From the NCBI RefSeq assembly GCF_020911945.1, contig NZ_CP087135.1, forward strand, positions 3,445,501-3,509,500: a stretch of 64,000 bases of DNA, in the 5' to 3' direction. Under the pieces are notes generated by a model. That model saw only the letters and a list, made by a program, of their open reading frames with translations, made no database searches and was not told the DNA's origin. Positions 27,124 through 36,622 of the stretch are shown here, piece after piece. Each line of letters starts with the position of its first letter. The stretch's first letter is position 1. The position numbers and the translations under genes are program-made. The DNA comes from Flavobacterium galactosidilyticum. Its GTDB lineage: Bacteria > Bacteroidota > Bacteroidia > Flavobacteriales > Flavobacteriaceae.

Positions 27124-28590
27124 TTAAAAATTAAAATCCTTGTTACTTAATATTCTTGGATGATTGATACTTGTATTTACAATCAATTCTCCAAACAAAG
27201 TATTTGCCCAAGCAAACCATTTACGTGTAAACTGCATCGCATCATCTTTATGGAAAGATTCATGCATAAAACCGGTATTAGCGTGGGTTTTTATCAACAT
27301 ACTAATACATTTTTTTATCTCCTCCTCATCCACGCTAGTGATGGCTCTTAGAATAATACTCATTGGCCAAATCGTATCCGTTCCTGTGTGTGGCCCTCCA
27401 ACACCCTCACCGGCTTTTCCTTTATAAAAGAATGGATTATCCTCTGAAAGCACTAACTTTCTTGTATTGAGATACAATTCATCATCAGGAGCAATCGCAC
27501 CTAAATATGGCAATGACAATATAGAAGGAACATTTGCATCGTCCATCATGTGGAAACTTCCGTAACCATTAACCTCAAAGGCAATTATTTTTCCAAACTT
27601 TGGATGCTGAATAATTCCTTGCTCTTGCAACCCTTTTTCTACTTGAAGTCTTAATTCTTTGGATTTTCTAACCATTTCTTCGTCCTTCAATTTTGGTGAA
27701 GAAAACATCTCTTCTAAATAACCTAGTACTTCAATAGCAAACATATTGCTTGGAATCAAAAAGCCAAATAAAGTACTATCATCACTTGGTCTAAACGTAG
27801 AAACAATCAATCCGCAGGGTTTTACAGGGTATCCATATCCACTTAACGGAACGCCGTCTGTAGCCCAAGCGGTAGTTCTTTGAAACGTATAAGGACCTTT
27901 ATTATCCCAACGTTGTTGCTCTTTGAATGTTTGCAACACTAGTCCCATTGCTATTTTCCAATCAGCATCAAACATACTGATATCGCCTGTATTTTTCCAG
28001 TACTCATGTGCCAATCGGATAGGATAACAAAGACTGTCAATCTCCCATTTACGCTCATGAATTCCCGGTTGCATCTTGGTCATGTCATTTTTCCATTCGC
28101 TTATTTCATTAAAATCCTTGTAAAAAGCATTCGCATAAGGGTCTAAAATAATACATTTTGTTTGGCGGTTGATTACTCCTTTTATCAATTCGCGAAGTTT
28201 TGAATCTTCTTTGATAAAAGGTAAATAAGGCCAAATTTGAGCCGTACTATCACGCAACCACATTGCATCAATATCCCCAGTAATTACATAAGTATCCGGT
28301 TTCCCGTCAATAATTTCAAAATCAACTGTGGTATCTAAAGTATTAGGGAAGCAGTTTTCGAATAACCAAGCCAATTCAGGATTAGCAATTTGTTTTTTGA
28401 TTCGGATGATAGCCGCTTCGATTGCTTTACTAGTGAATTTTCTTTGTGCCAATGGCGGTCTGTTACTAACAAAATCTTTCATTGCAAAATTGAAAGCAGT
28501 TCCCTGCGAAGCAAAAACTTGCGATTGAATTGCCAATAAACCGGCTGATAAAATTCCTGTGTTTTTGATGAATTTTCTACGTGATTGCAT
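27124..28590 (-). CDS. GH125 exo-alpha-1,6-mannosidase
   Basis: GH125 enzymes are metal-independent inverting exo-alpha-1,6-mannosidases that trim N-glycan or mannan branches. The 488 residues include a twin-arginine-like signal (QSRRKFIK plus a hydrophobic segment to about 27). Characteristic family stretches are GDIDAMWLRDSTAQIWPY, RTTAWATDGVPLSGYGYPVKP, FRPSDDST, and GTDTIWPMS. It begins 1 nt before the end of the adjoining GH92 gene's spacing (translational coupling likely), so the two mannosidases should be made together. Confidence 0.93.
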   Translation of the reverse strand: MQSRRKFIKNTGILSAGLLAIQSQVFASQGTAFNFAMKDFVSNRPPLAQRKFTSKAIEAAIIRIKKQIANPELAWLFENCFPNTLDTTVDFEIIDGKPDTYVITGDIDAMWLRDSTAQIWPYLPFIKEDSKLRELIKGVINRQTKCIILDPYANAFYKDFNEISEWKNDMTKMQPGIHERKWEIDSLCYPIRLAHEYWKNTGDISMFDADWKIAMGLVLQTFKEQQRWDNKGPYTFQRTTAWATDGVPLSGYGYPVKPCGLIVSTFRPSDDSTLFGFLIPSNMFAIEVLGYLEEMFSSPKLKDEEMVRKSKELRLQVEKGLQEQGIIQHPKFGKIIAFEVNGYGSFHMMDDANVPSILSLPYLGAIAPDDELYLNTRKLVLSEDNPFFYKGKAGEGVGGPHTGTDTIWPMSIILRAITSVDEEEIKKCISMLIKTHANTGFMHESFHKDDAMQFTRKWFAWANTLFGELIVNTSINHPRILSNKDFNF

Positions 28591-28591
28591 A

Positions 28592-30877
28592 TTATTTATT
28601 TTTTTGTGCTGAATATGAATAAGGAAAACTCGTTGCCGAAGTTCCTCTTTGTTGGTTAGGTGTAGGGATCATTTCAAAATCTAAAGTAGCTCCTTTGAGC
28701 AAATCAAAATGATTTAGATAGTTTTTTGTATAAGTAGAATTGTTCCATTTTAACTCGTCAACATATTTATTAGTCTCTGAATTATCATCTGCTTTAATGA
28801 TGAGTTGTTTTTCGTTTTCTAAATTCATTGTTATTTTCTTGAATAGAGGTGCTCCCAAAACATATTCGTCAGAAGCGGGACAAACAGGATAAAAACCCAT
28901 CGCCGAGAAAACATACCAAGCTGAAGTTTGTCCGTTATCCTCATCACCACAATACCCATCAGGTTCCGGTTTATATAAACGGTTCATTACTTCTCTACTC
29001 CAATATTGTGTTTTCCATGGTTGGCCTGCATAATTATACAAATAAATCATATGCTGAATAGGCTGATTTCCGTGAGCATATTGTCCCATATTCATAATTT
29101 GCATTTCGCGAATTTCATGAATTACAGATCCATAATAACTTTCGTCAAAAATAGGAGGCATCGTAAATACCGAGTCTAATCTATCAGTGAATTGTTTCTC
29201 ACCACCCATTAGATCAATCAACCCTTGAATATCATGAAAAACACTCCAGCTATAATGCCAACTATTCCCTTCAGTAAAAGCATCTCCCCATTTGAATGGA
29301 TTAAAACTAGCAGGAAAACTACCATCTTTATTTCTTCCGCTCATTAATCCAACTGCAGAATTGAACAAATTTTTATAATTCATCATTCGTTTTTCGAACA
29401 AATTGATTTCTTTTTTCGGACGCTTCAATTCCTTAGCTAATTTCCAAATTGCAAAATCATCATAGGCATATTCCAATGTTCTTGCTGCATTCTCATTAAT
29501 TTTTACATCATAAGGAACATAGCCCAAAGTATTGTAATACTTAACGCCTTTTCTCCCTACTGCATCCATAGGTCCTTCATTGTTAGCACCATTTAACAAT
29601 GCTTTGTACAATGTATTTATATCATAACCACGCAATCCTTTTATATAAGCATCTGAAACTACTGAAGCCGAATTATTTCCTACCATTACGTTTCTGAAAC
29701 CCGGGCTCGACCATTCCGGTAAGAAACCACCTTCTTTATAATCGTTAATTAATCCCTCCTGCATTTCTTTATTTATCGAAGGATACACTAGATTCAACAA
29801 AGGATATAAGGCTCGAAATGTATCCCAAAAACCAGTTCCTGCATACATATAACCAGGTAAAACTTTACCATTATAAGGACTGTAATGCACAATTTTCCCT
29901 TTAGAATTAATCTCGTATTGCTTTTGCGGAAAGCAAGTAGTACGATACAAACAGGAATAAAATGTTTTCAGTTGCTCATCACTTCCGCCTTCAACCGCTA
30001 TTTTTCCTAAAACTTTATTCCATTCTTTTTTAGATTCGGCTACTGTCTGCTCGAAAGAATTCTTTTTTAATTCACTTACTAAATTCAATTCGGCCTGTTC
30101 AAAACTGATGAACGAAGAAGCGACTCTTACATTGATTTTCTCTCCTTTTTTAGTTTTAAAACCTATTACGGCTCCAACATGATCATCTTTTAGTTCTAGT
30201 TTATCTTGTTCTAAAATAGCATCACGCCAAGTATAATTAGTTGCAAATGGCCTATCGAAAACCATCACAAAATAATTTTTAAAATTTGTTGGAACACCAC
30301 CGCTGTTTTTAGTGGTGTAACCAATAATTTTATTTTCTGAAGGAATGATTTTAATATAAGAACCTTTGTCAAAAGCATCAATTACAACAAAAGATTTATC
30401 ATTTTCAGGAAAAGTAAATTGAAAATGCGCCGCTCTTTCAGTTGTAGTCAATTCCGCTGTTACATCATAGTCAGCAAGATATACACTGTAATAATGAGGC
30501 TTTACTATTTCTGATTTATGGCTGAACCAACTCGCTCTTTCATCTTCGGTAAAAACCAATTTTCCTGTTACTGACATAATCGAAAACTGACCGTAATCAT
30601 TCATCCATGGCGATGGTTGGTGCGTTTGTTTGAAACCACGTATTTTTTCAGCTGTATACGTATAAATCCATCCATCTCCCATTTTCCCTGTTTGTGGTGT
30701 CCAAAAGTTCATTCCCCAAGGTCTAGCAATTGCTGGATAGGTATTCCCATTAGAAAGACTGTGCACCGATTGTGTTCCCATCAAAGGGTTTACATAATCT
30801 ACTGGATCTTTAGCTTGTGCTTTTGATTCAATAAACAAAAATAAAAGTGCTAATAAAATTAAATACTTTTTTGCCAT
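28592..30877 (-). CDS. GH92 alpha-mannosidase
   Basis: GH92 enzymes are Ca2+-dependent exo-alpha-mannosidases acting on alpha-1,2, 1,3, 1,4 or 1,6 links. The 761-residue protein has a signal peptide (1-20) and family marks DPVDYVNPLMGT, GTGFWDTFRALYPL, GQYAHGNQPIQHMIYLYN and CGDEDNGQTSAWYVFSAMGFYP. It differs from the second GH92 in this operon (28592 has IHEIREMQ where the other has SPDISGF before GQYAHGN), so the two may have different linkage preference. Which linkage it cuts cannot be told here. Confidence 0.94.
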   Translation of the reverse strand: MAKKYLILLALLFLFIESKAQAKDPVDYVNPLMGTQSVHSLSNGNTYPAIARPWGMNFWTPQTGKMGDGWIYTYTAEKIRGFKQTHQPSPWMNDYGQFSIMSVTGKLVFTEDERASWFSHKSEIVKPHYYSVYLADYDVTAELTTTERAAHFQFTFPENDKSFVVIDAFDKGSYIKIIPSENKIIGYTTKNSGGVPTNFKNYFVMVFDRPFATNYTWRDAILEQDKLELKDDHVGAVIGFKTKKGEKINVRVASSFISFEQAELNLVSELKKNSFEQTVAESKKEWNKVLGKIAVEGGSDEQLKTFYSCLYRTTCFPQKQYEINSKGKIVHYSPYNGKVLPGYMYAGTGFWDTFRALYPLLNLVYPSINKEMQEGLINDYKEGGFLPEWSSPGFRNVMVGNNSASVVSDAYIKGLRGYDINTLYKALLNGANNEGPMDAVGRKGVKYYNTLGYVPYDVKINENAARTLEYAYDDFAIWKLAKELKRPKKEINLFEKRMMNYKNLFNSAVGLMSGRNKDGSFPASFNPFKWGDAFTEGNSWHYSWSVFHDIQGLIDLMGGEKQFTDRLDSVFTMPPIFDESYYGSVIHEIREMQIMNMGQYAHGNQPIQHMIYLYNYAGQPWKTQYWSREVMNRLYKPEPDGYCGDEDNGQTSAWYVFSAMGFYPVCPASDEYVLGAPLFKKITMNLENEKQLIIKADDNSETNKYVDELKWNNSTYTKNYLNHFDLLKGATLDFEMIPTPNQQRGTSATSFPYSYSAQKNK

Positions 30878-30978
30878 GTTTTAAATATTAATGATTTATA
30901 ACCAAGTTTGAAACCATCGGTTCTATTTTAAATTATATGTTGTCCCCAAGGTTAAAGCCTTACGCTATATTTTAAATA

Positions 30979-31857
30979 CTAGATCGAAACTTTGATAAAT
31001 ACTGCGGAATGATCTGATAAGAATTTGCCATTAGCAGTTTCCGGAGCAATAATGTGTTCTTTAACTCTTACCGCTTTATTGATAAAAATATAATCAATGA
31101 TTGGTCTGTCTTTAAGAGCAACTGATCCAAATCCATTAAACGTCCACTTTGCACCATAAACTTTCTTTGCCACTGCTTTTGAATAAAAAAGTTCATTTGA
31201 ATTACTACGCATGAGCATTTGTTTTATTACAGTTGATTCTGGATCCGCATTAAAATCGCCCATAATAATTTGGGGGAAACCCTCACTTAACATTGCTGTA
31301 TTTTTCCTTAATAACTCCACACTTTTTTGCCTTGCCATAGTTCCCTCATGATCTAAATGAGTATTCAAAACAAAAATTATTTTCCCAGAGGCATTTTCTT
31401 TTAATTGTGCCCATGTTGCAATACGTTCACAAGCAGCATCCCAACCTTTTGATGGCACTTCTGGTGTTCCACTCAACCAAAAATAACCCGATTTCATAAC
31501 TGTGAATTTATTTTTCTTATAAAATATTGGGCTGAATTCCCCTTTTGCTTTTCCATCTTCTCGACCTACACCAATGAAATTGTATTCTGGTAATTTTTCA
31601 GTAATATCTTTTAATTGGTTTACCAGAACTTCTTGCGCACCAAGAATGTCAATATTTTCAGCACGAATCAATTTTGTTACAGCTTCCTTTCGATACTTCC
31701 AATTATTCAAATTATCATCTGGATTATCGTACCGAACATTAAAAGTCATCAACTTCAAATCGAGTTTTACTTTATCCATTGTATTAGATGAAAGCGCAAA
31801 AAATAACACTAAAAAAAATATGTTTTTCATACAAGGTATACTCTTTGCAAAATTCAT
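30979..31857 (-). CDS. Exported endonuclease/exonuclease/phosphatase (EEP) family protein
   Basis: The 292-residue protein has the EEP metal-dependent phosphoesterase motifs: LMTFNVRYDN, GAQEV, NTHLDHEG, GDFNADPES and a final SDHSAVFI. The N terminus carries a signal sequence; a second ATG at 31830 (MKNIFFLVLFF) is an equally good start and would remove nine residues. Family members cut DNA, inositol phosphates, sphingomyelin or other phosphodiesters. The gene lies between two GH92 genes, so a phosphate ester on the glycan is a reasonable target, but this is inference. Confidence 0.85.
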   Translation of the reverse strand: MNFAKSIPCMKNIFFLVLFFALSSNTMDKVKLDLKLMTFNVRYDNPDDNLNNWKYRKEAVTKLIRAENIDILGAQEVLVNQLKDITEKLPEYNFIGVGREDGKAKGEFSPIFYKKNKFTVMKSGYFWLSGTPEVPSKGWDAACERIATWAQLKENASGKIIFVLNTHLDHEGTMARQKSVELLRKNTAMLSEGFPQIIMGDFNADPESTVIKQMLMRSNSNELFYSKAVAKKVYGAKWTFNGFGSVALKDRPIIDYIFINKAVRVKEHIIAPETANGKFLSDHSAVFIKVSI

Positions 31858-31882
31858 ACTTCTAATTTTTAATTAAGAATAA

Positions 31883-34159
31883 CTACAAGGGTCTGTCTTC
31901 CTTTTTAACTCCAAAAGAAGCAGAAGGTTTGCTTCCCATATACAATTTCAGTTCACCACCATTTGCAATCATTTCGTGTGTGATGTATGATTTTGTATAG
32001 GGTTTACCATTGTATTCCACTTTTTGAATGTATATATTTGCTTTACTATACTCTAAAGCTGTCATTTTAAAAGACAATGCATTTTTATGAGTTATAACGG
32101 CACTTTCAACCAATGGACTCCCCAAAACATAAATCCCATTAGCTGGATTAACCGAATAAAATCCCATAGAAGAAAGAATATACCAAGCTGACATTTGACC
32201 TAAATCTTCGTTTCCGCAAAGACCATCGGGTTTTGAGGTGTAAAATTTATCGGCAATTTCGTGAACTAATTTGGCTGTTTTCCAAGGCTGACCCACATAA
32301 GCATATAAATAAGGAATATGATGATTTGGTTCATTTCCTTGTGCATATTGTCCAATAAAACCACTAATATCAGGCGAAGCATTATCTCCCACAACACCTT
32401 CTTCTAAAGTGAATAAAGTATCGAGTTTTTTGACAAATTTTTCTTCGCTACCAAATAATTTAATCAAACCATACGGATCTTGTGGCACTAGCCAAGTGTA
32501 TTGCCATGCATTCCCTTCTACATAGTCATCCTCACGATGCGAAGAAGAAAGCGGATTGAAAGGCTCACGCCATTGTCCGTTTTTCAACTTCCCTCGCATA
32601 AACTCGGTTTTAGTGTCAAAGTACAGCGTATATAATTTGGCTCTTTTAGAGAAATACTCATAATCATCTTGCTTGTTGAGCGCTTTTGCCATTTGCGCCA
32701 CACACCAATCATCAATAGCATATTCTAAAGCGTTTCCTACACTTTCCAGTTCCACATCAGCAGGAATGTATTCTAGTTTTTGAACATAATTCATTCCGGC
32801 GCGAGTTTGCATCGATGTTTTTTTGATGGCTTCGTAAGCAAGATCAACATCATACCCTCTAAAACCTTTCATGTAAGCATCTACAATTACGGCTATGGAA
32901 TGGTTTCCGTTCATTGTATTCGTTTCGTTGCCCATCAAATGCCAAACCGGTAATCTCCCTTGTTGCTGGTATATTGCCAGAAAAGACTTTACAATATCAT
33001 TGATTTTATCTGGATGAGTGATCGTGTATAAAGGATGCAAAGCGCGATACGTATCCCAAAGTGAAAAAGTAGTGTAATTTGTAAAACCGGCATTTTTATA
33101 GACTTTTTTATCTGTTCCTCTATAATCGCCATTAACATCATTAAAAATAGAAGGTGCAAACATGGTATGGTACAAAGCAGTATAAAAAATCTTCTTGCTG
33201 TCTTCGTCTGCTTTAATCTGAATTTTATTTAATTCTGTATTCCATTTTGTTTTGGCTTGTTGCGTCGTTTTAGCAAAATCCCAATGCGGAATTTCAGCTT
33301 TTATGTTTGCCAAAGCGTTTTCATAACTCACTGGAGAAACTCCGACTTTAACCAATATTGTTTTTCCTTTTTTCAAATTAAAATCAAGTACCGCTTTCAT
33401 TCGAACTGCCTCACCTTCATTGCCTTTTATGCTAGAAATACTGTCATACAAAGCCATATTAGTTATAGGCTCTGAGAATTCTATTGCAAAAAACACTCTT
33501 TGATCATCGGCCCATCCTTTAGAAAGTCGATATCCTAGTAAACTATTTTTCCCTGTTTTTTTGATGAATGTTTTTATTGGTTTATCCCAACCAAGTCCAT
33601 CAGCTAGGTCCAATAATATATGAGAATCATCAGCACTGTTAAATGAATACTTATGAAAACCAACTCTTTCTGTTGCAGTTAGTTCCGCTTTTATTTTATA
33701 TTTATCTAGTAAAACGCTGTAATAACCGGCCTTGCTAACTTCATTTTTATGGGAAAAATAAGAGCCATAACCGCGCTCCATATCGGTTTTAGTTCCTTTG
33801 GTTAGCGGCACTTTTCCAGTAACGGGTAGAATTAAAATATCACTCAAATCACCAATTCCTGTTCCGCTCAAATGCGAATGCGTAAAACCTAAAATAGTGT
33901 TGCTGGCATAATTGTAGCCACTGCACCAATCCCAACCTTCAAATACATTTACAGGTCCAAGTTGTACCGCTCCAAAAGGAACATTGGCACCTACAAATAC
34001 ATGCCCGTGCCCTGCAGAACCAATAAAAGGATCTACATATTGGGTAAAATCTGTTATAGTCTGTTTTTTTACTTTCGTTTGCCCAAAAGTATTTTGGGTA
34101 AACAATACGCTAATTGCGGTAAGACCGAAGAAAGCTATTTTTCTATATTGTACAAACAT
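31883..34159 (-). CDS. GH92 alpha-mannosidase (second copy)
   Basis: The protein (758 aa) has a signal peptide (about 1-26) and a complete GH92 two-domain layout. Visible marks are QYVDPFIGSAGHGHVFVGANVPFGAVQLGP, SGYNYASNTILGFTHSHLSGTG, FSLWDTYRALHPLY, IGQYAHGNEPNHHIPYLYAY and CGNEDLGQMSAWYILSSMGFY. These are the forms seen in the typical alpha-1,2-mannosidase members, so alpha-1,2 activity is my best guess. It follows the GH2 gene by 120 nt and precedes the EEP gene by 25 nt. Confidence 0.94.
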   Translation of the reverse strand: MFVQYRKIAFFGLTAISVLFTQNTFGQTKVKKQTITDFTQYVDPFIGSAGHGHVFVGANVPFGAVQLGPVNVFEGWDWCSGYNYASNTILGFTHSHLSGTGIGDLSDILILPVTGKVPLTKGTKTDMERGYGSYFSHKNEVSKAGYYSVLLDKYKIKAELTATERVGFHKYSFNSADDSHILLDLADGLGWDKPIKTFIKKTGKNSLLGYRLSKGWADDQRVFFAIEFSEPITNMALYDSISSIKGNEGEAVRMKAVLDFNLKKGKTILVKVGVSPVSYENALANIKAEIPHWDFAKTTQQAKTKWNTELNKIQIKADEDSKKIFYTALYHTMFAPSIFNDVNGDYRGTDKKVYKNAGFTNYTTFSLWDTYRALHPLYTITHPDKINDIVKSFLAIYQQQGRLPVWHLMGNETNTMNGNHSIAVIVDAYMKGFRGYDVDLAYEAIKKTSMQTRAGMNYVQKLEYIPADVELESVGNALEYAIDDWCVAQMAKALNKQDDYEYFSKRAKLYTLYFDTKTEFMRGKLKNGQWREPFNPLSSSHREDDYVEGNAWQYTWLVPQDPYGLIKLFGSEEKFVKKLDTLFTLEEGVVGDNASPDISGFIGQYAQGNEPNHHIPYLYAYVGQPWKTAKLVHEIADKFYTSKPDGLCGNEDLGQMSAWYILSSMGFYSVNPANGIYVLGSPLVESAVITHKNALSFKMTALEYSKANIYIQKVEYNGKPYTKSYITHEMIANGGELKLYMGSKPSASFGVKKEDRPL

Positions 34160-34279
34160 TATTCTTTATTTTAATATTAATAACTGTTAGCATTTTTAAA
34201 CTACTAAAAAAATGAAACCATTAAAAAGAGTAATCGAAATTAAACCCTAATTTTCTTAATGGATCAATCGTTTATTCAT

Positions 34280-36277
34280 TTATTTGTATCTATTGAGAAC
34301 GTCATATAATGACATCACACTAATAATTGGCTTATTTATTTTACCTTCAAACGAAATTTTTATTTCTTTTCCAGCCTCTAAATCCATATAATTATCAGTT
34401 AGTTTTCCAGTATAACCCTCAATTTCTATATAAACATATTTAGCTGCTTTGGTAGCTTTTAAAGTAATTTCATTTCCTTTAATTTTCCAAGTAATATTCG
34501 GATTTTCCAATGGTAAATCGATTGGTCGGGTTAAGTCAATTTCTGGAACAATATCATCTCGATAGGCTTCTCTCATAGCGTACCAAGCAGCTTTTGGTTG
34601 GCGATTGTAATAATCAGTGACACTCCAACTCGTTGCAGGCCAACAATCGTTAAGCTGCCAAACTAAAGTTCCCATATTAAAAGGCGCTTTGGAACGGTGA
34701 ATTCCAATGATATTTTTAAGCGAATAATATTGCAAACACTGCGTCAAATAAGTATAATCTTTCACATTCATTTTTTCCACTTTAGTGGAGTCAATAAAAT
34801 AGCGATTCAAATAGGAGTTCAGTTTCATAAAACCATTCCCTGCTTTTTGATGCGCTTTTAACACATCTGAAAATAAATGGCGGTCTTCTGGATTGGTAAA
34901 CTTTTTAATGGTCGAATAATTTGGCATTGCTTGCATTCCGTATTCACTCACAAAACGACCTGTTCTATTTTTATTATCTTCAATATCAGCTAATCCCCAC
35001 CAAGTTCCCCAATAGTGGCTATCACCTTCCGTATAACTTTTCTCTCTTCCCCAACCAAATAATGGTGAACTACTAATATAAGGTCTTGTTGGATCAACTT
35101 CCTTTACCCATTTAGGAATACTATCCTGAAACAAACGCACATAATCTTTCCACATGCGAGTAGAATCTTGTTTGGACATTTTCATCGATTTTTGCCAACC
35201 CCAGTTGTTGAAGGCTTCATCGATTTCATTATTTCCGCACCATAAAACAATACTCTTATGATGGCGCAAACGCTTTACTTGGTATTTCACTTCTTCTTTA
35301 ACATTGTCAAAAAAAGCGTCGTCACCGGGAACCATTGCTCCCGCAAACATAAAATCCTGCCAAACATTAATACCATATTTATCGCATAAATCATAAAAAT
35401 AATCATCTTCATAAATACCGCCACCCCAAACGCGAAGCATGTTCATATTAGCATCTTTGGCTGATAAAACTACTTTCTCATATTCTTTTTTAGTCACTCT
35501 CGAAAGCAAAGCATCCGATGGAATATAATTGGCGCCTTTCATATAAACCGGCTTTCCATCAATTTTAAAATAAAATGATTTTCCGAGGCTATCAGGTTGC
35601 TGTACCAATTCAATTTTACGAGTAGGAATAAATTCTTTCTCCTTTGGTTTCACATTATAAGCTTCCAATCGAACTTCTTTCCAAACACCACAAGTAGTTA
35701 ATTTTGGTCCCCAATCCCAACCAAAATGGTATGGTGCTTTACGCACATACAAACGAGGATTGTCCGGAAGTACATATGGCAGATCTTTCTTAGCTAATGA
35801 ATCAACTACATTTTGCGCCGATTGAAATACAATTTGCAATTGATTGTCTCCAGAACGCAAAATAGATTTTACATCAGTTCTCCATTGACGAAACATATTG
35901 TCTGCTTTCAAAACTAATTTTCCATTTAGATAAACAGTTGCATAAGTGTCTAGTCCGTCAAAAACTAATTCTGCATGCTTATTTTTTAAGGTTGCCGGCG
36001 TTACCGAAAAAGAAGTTTTATATTCCCAATTCTCTTTTTCCACCCATTGCACTTTTTTCTCGTTGTCACGGAAATAAGGATCTGGAATCATTTTGTTATT
36101 CAACAAATCCGTGTGAACCTCCCCAGGAACAGTGGCTCCATTCCATTTGGCAGTTCCCTGCTGACGAAATTGCCAACCTTTTTTTATAACAACTGTATTG
36201 TTTTGAGCATTAACTCCCAACGAAAAATGGGTTAAGCAAATGAACAAAAACCAGTAAAATCCTTTTATGTTTTTCAT
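34280..36277 (-). CDS. GH2 beta-mannosidase lacking both Ig-like accessory domains
   Basis: Beta-mannosidases of this type are usually about 820-865 residues: sugar-binding domain, Ig-like domain, TIM barrel, Ig-like domain, C-terminal domain. This one is 665 (674 from an alternative ATG at 36304). The sugar-binding domain ends CGVWKEVRLEAYN and runs at once into RKIELVQQPD, the barrel start. After AWYAMREAYRDDIVPE it runs straight into the last domain (PIDLPLENPNITW). The acid/base Glu (WCGNNE) and nucleophile Glu (FVSEYGMQ) are intact. The start at 36277 opens a classic signal peptide. It should remove the core beta-mannose of N-glycans. Confidence 0.9.
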   Translation of the reverse strand: MKNIKGFYWFLFICLTHFSLGVNAQNNTVVIKKGWQFRQQGTAKWNGATVPGEVHTDLLNNKMIPDPYFRDNEKKVQWVEKENWEYKTSFSVTPATLKNKHAELVFDGLDTYATVYLNGKLVLKADNMFRQWRTDVKSILRSGDNQLQIVFQSAQNVVDSLAKKDLPYVLPDNPRLYVRKAPYHFGWDWGPKLTTCGVWKEVRLEAYNVKPKEKEFIPTRKIELVQQPDSLGKSFYFKIDGKPVYMKGANYIPSDALLSRVTKKEYEKVVLSAKDANMNMLRVWGGGIYEDDYFYDLCDKYGINVWQDFMFAGAMVPGDDAFFDNVKEEVKYQVKRLRHHKSIVLWCGNNEIDEAFNNWGWQKSMKMSKQDSTRMWKDYVRLFQDSIPKWVKEVDPTRPYISSSPLFGWGREKSYTEGDSHYWGTWWGLADIEDNKNRTGRFVSEYGMQAMPNYSTIKKFTNPEDRHLFSDVLKAHQKAGNGFMKLNSYLNRYFIDSTKVEKMNVKDYTYLTQCLQYYSLKNIIGIHRSKAPFNMGTLVWQLNDCWPATSWSVTDYYNRQPKAAWYAMREAYRDDIVPEIDLTRPIDLPLENPNITWKIKGNEITLKATKAAKYVYIEIEGYTGKLTDNYMDLEAGKEIKISFEGKINKPIISVMSLYDVLNRYK

Positions 36278-36331
36278 TATTGTCGCATTTTTAAAATTAT
36301 GCAATATCTACAATTAGTAGATTTTTTTTTC

Positions 36332-36339
36332 CAAATTTA
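36332..36339 (-). promoter_or_regulatory. Candidate -7 element for the PUL 2 enzyme operon
   Basis: Minus-strand TAAATTTG, an exact TAnnTTTG match 28-55 nt upstream of the possible GH2 start codons. No strong -33 was found. It suggests the enzyme operon has its own promoter separate from susC-susD. Confidence 0.4.
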
Positions 36340-36560
36340 CTTTAGATAAACGTATTAAAGTATAAAAGTGAAGAATCAATTGAACAGTATTTATTATAAC
36401 GTTAATTATTGTTTTTTAGATTAGCGTTTAAAATTCTATTGTTTTTGCAGAAGCCATTATCTAGTTTTTATGCAAAAAGAAGAGAATTAAAACATCATTG
36501 CTCTTTATTATAATTAAATCTCAATAGTACTGTTAGTTATACTACAACTTTTATTATGAA

Positions 36561-36593
36561 AAATAAGCCGGGTAGAAACTACCCGACTTATTT
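36561..36593 (-). terminator. Terminator after susD of PUL 2
   Basis: AAATAAG-C-CGGGTAG pairs with CTACCCG-A-CTTATTT across AAA, with one C/A mismatch. It lies 30 nt past the susD stop. The rest of the 318-nt gap to the GH2 gene is AT-rich and holds the candidate promoter. Confidence 0.82.
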
Positions 36594-36622
36594 CAAACTA
36601 ACTCTAAATAAAAACCAAATAT

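Noticed and set aside
30878..30978. Possible regulatory RNA or hairpin between EEP and GH92 genes
   Set aside because: Only weak pairings such as CCAAGG/CCTT were found; no stable stem or T tail.
36277..36304. Start of the GH2 gene at 36304
   Set aside because: It cannot be excluded, but the ATG at 36277 begins a standard signal peptide, while the extra nine residues add nothing recognisable.
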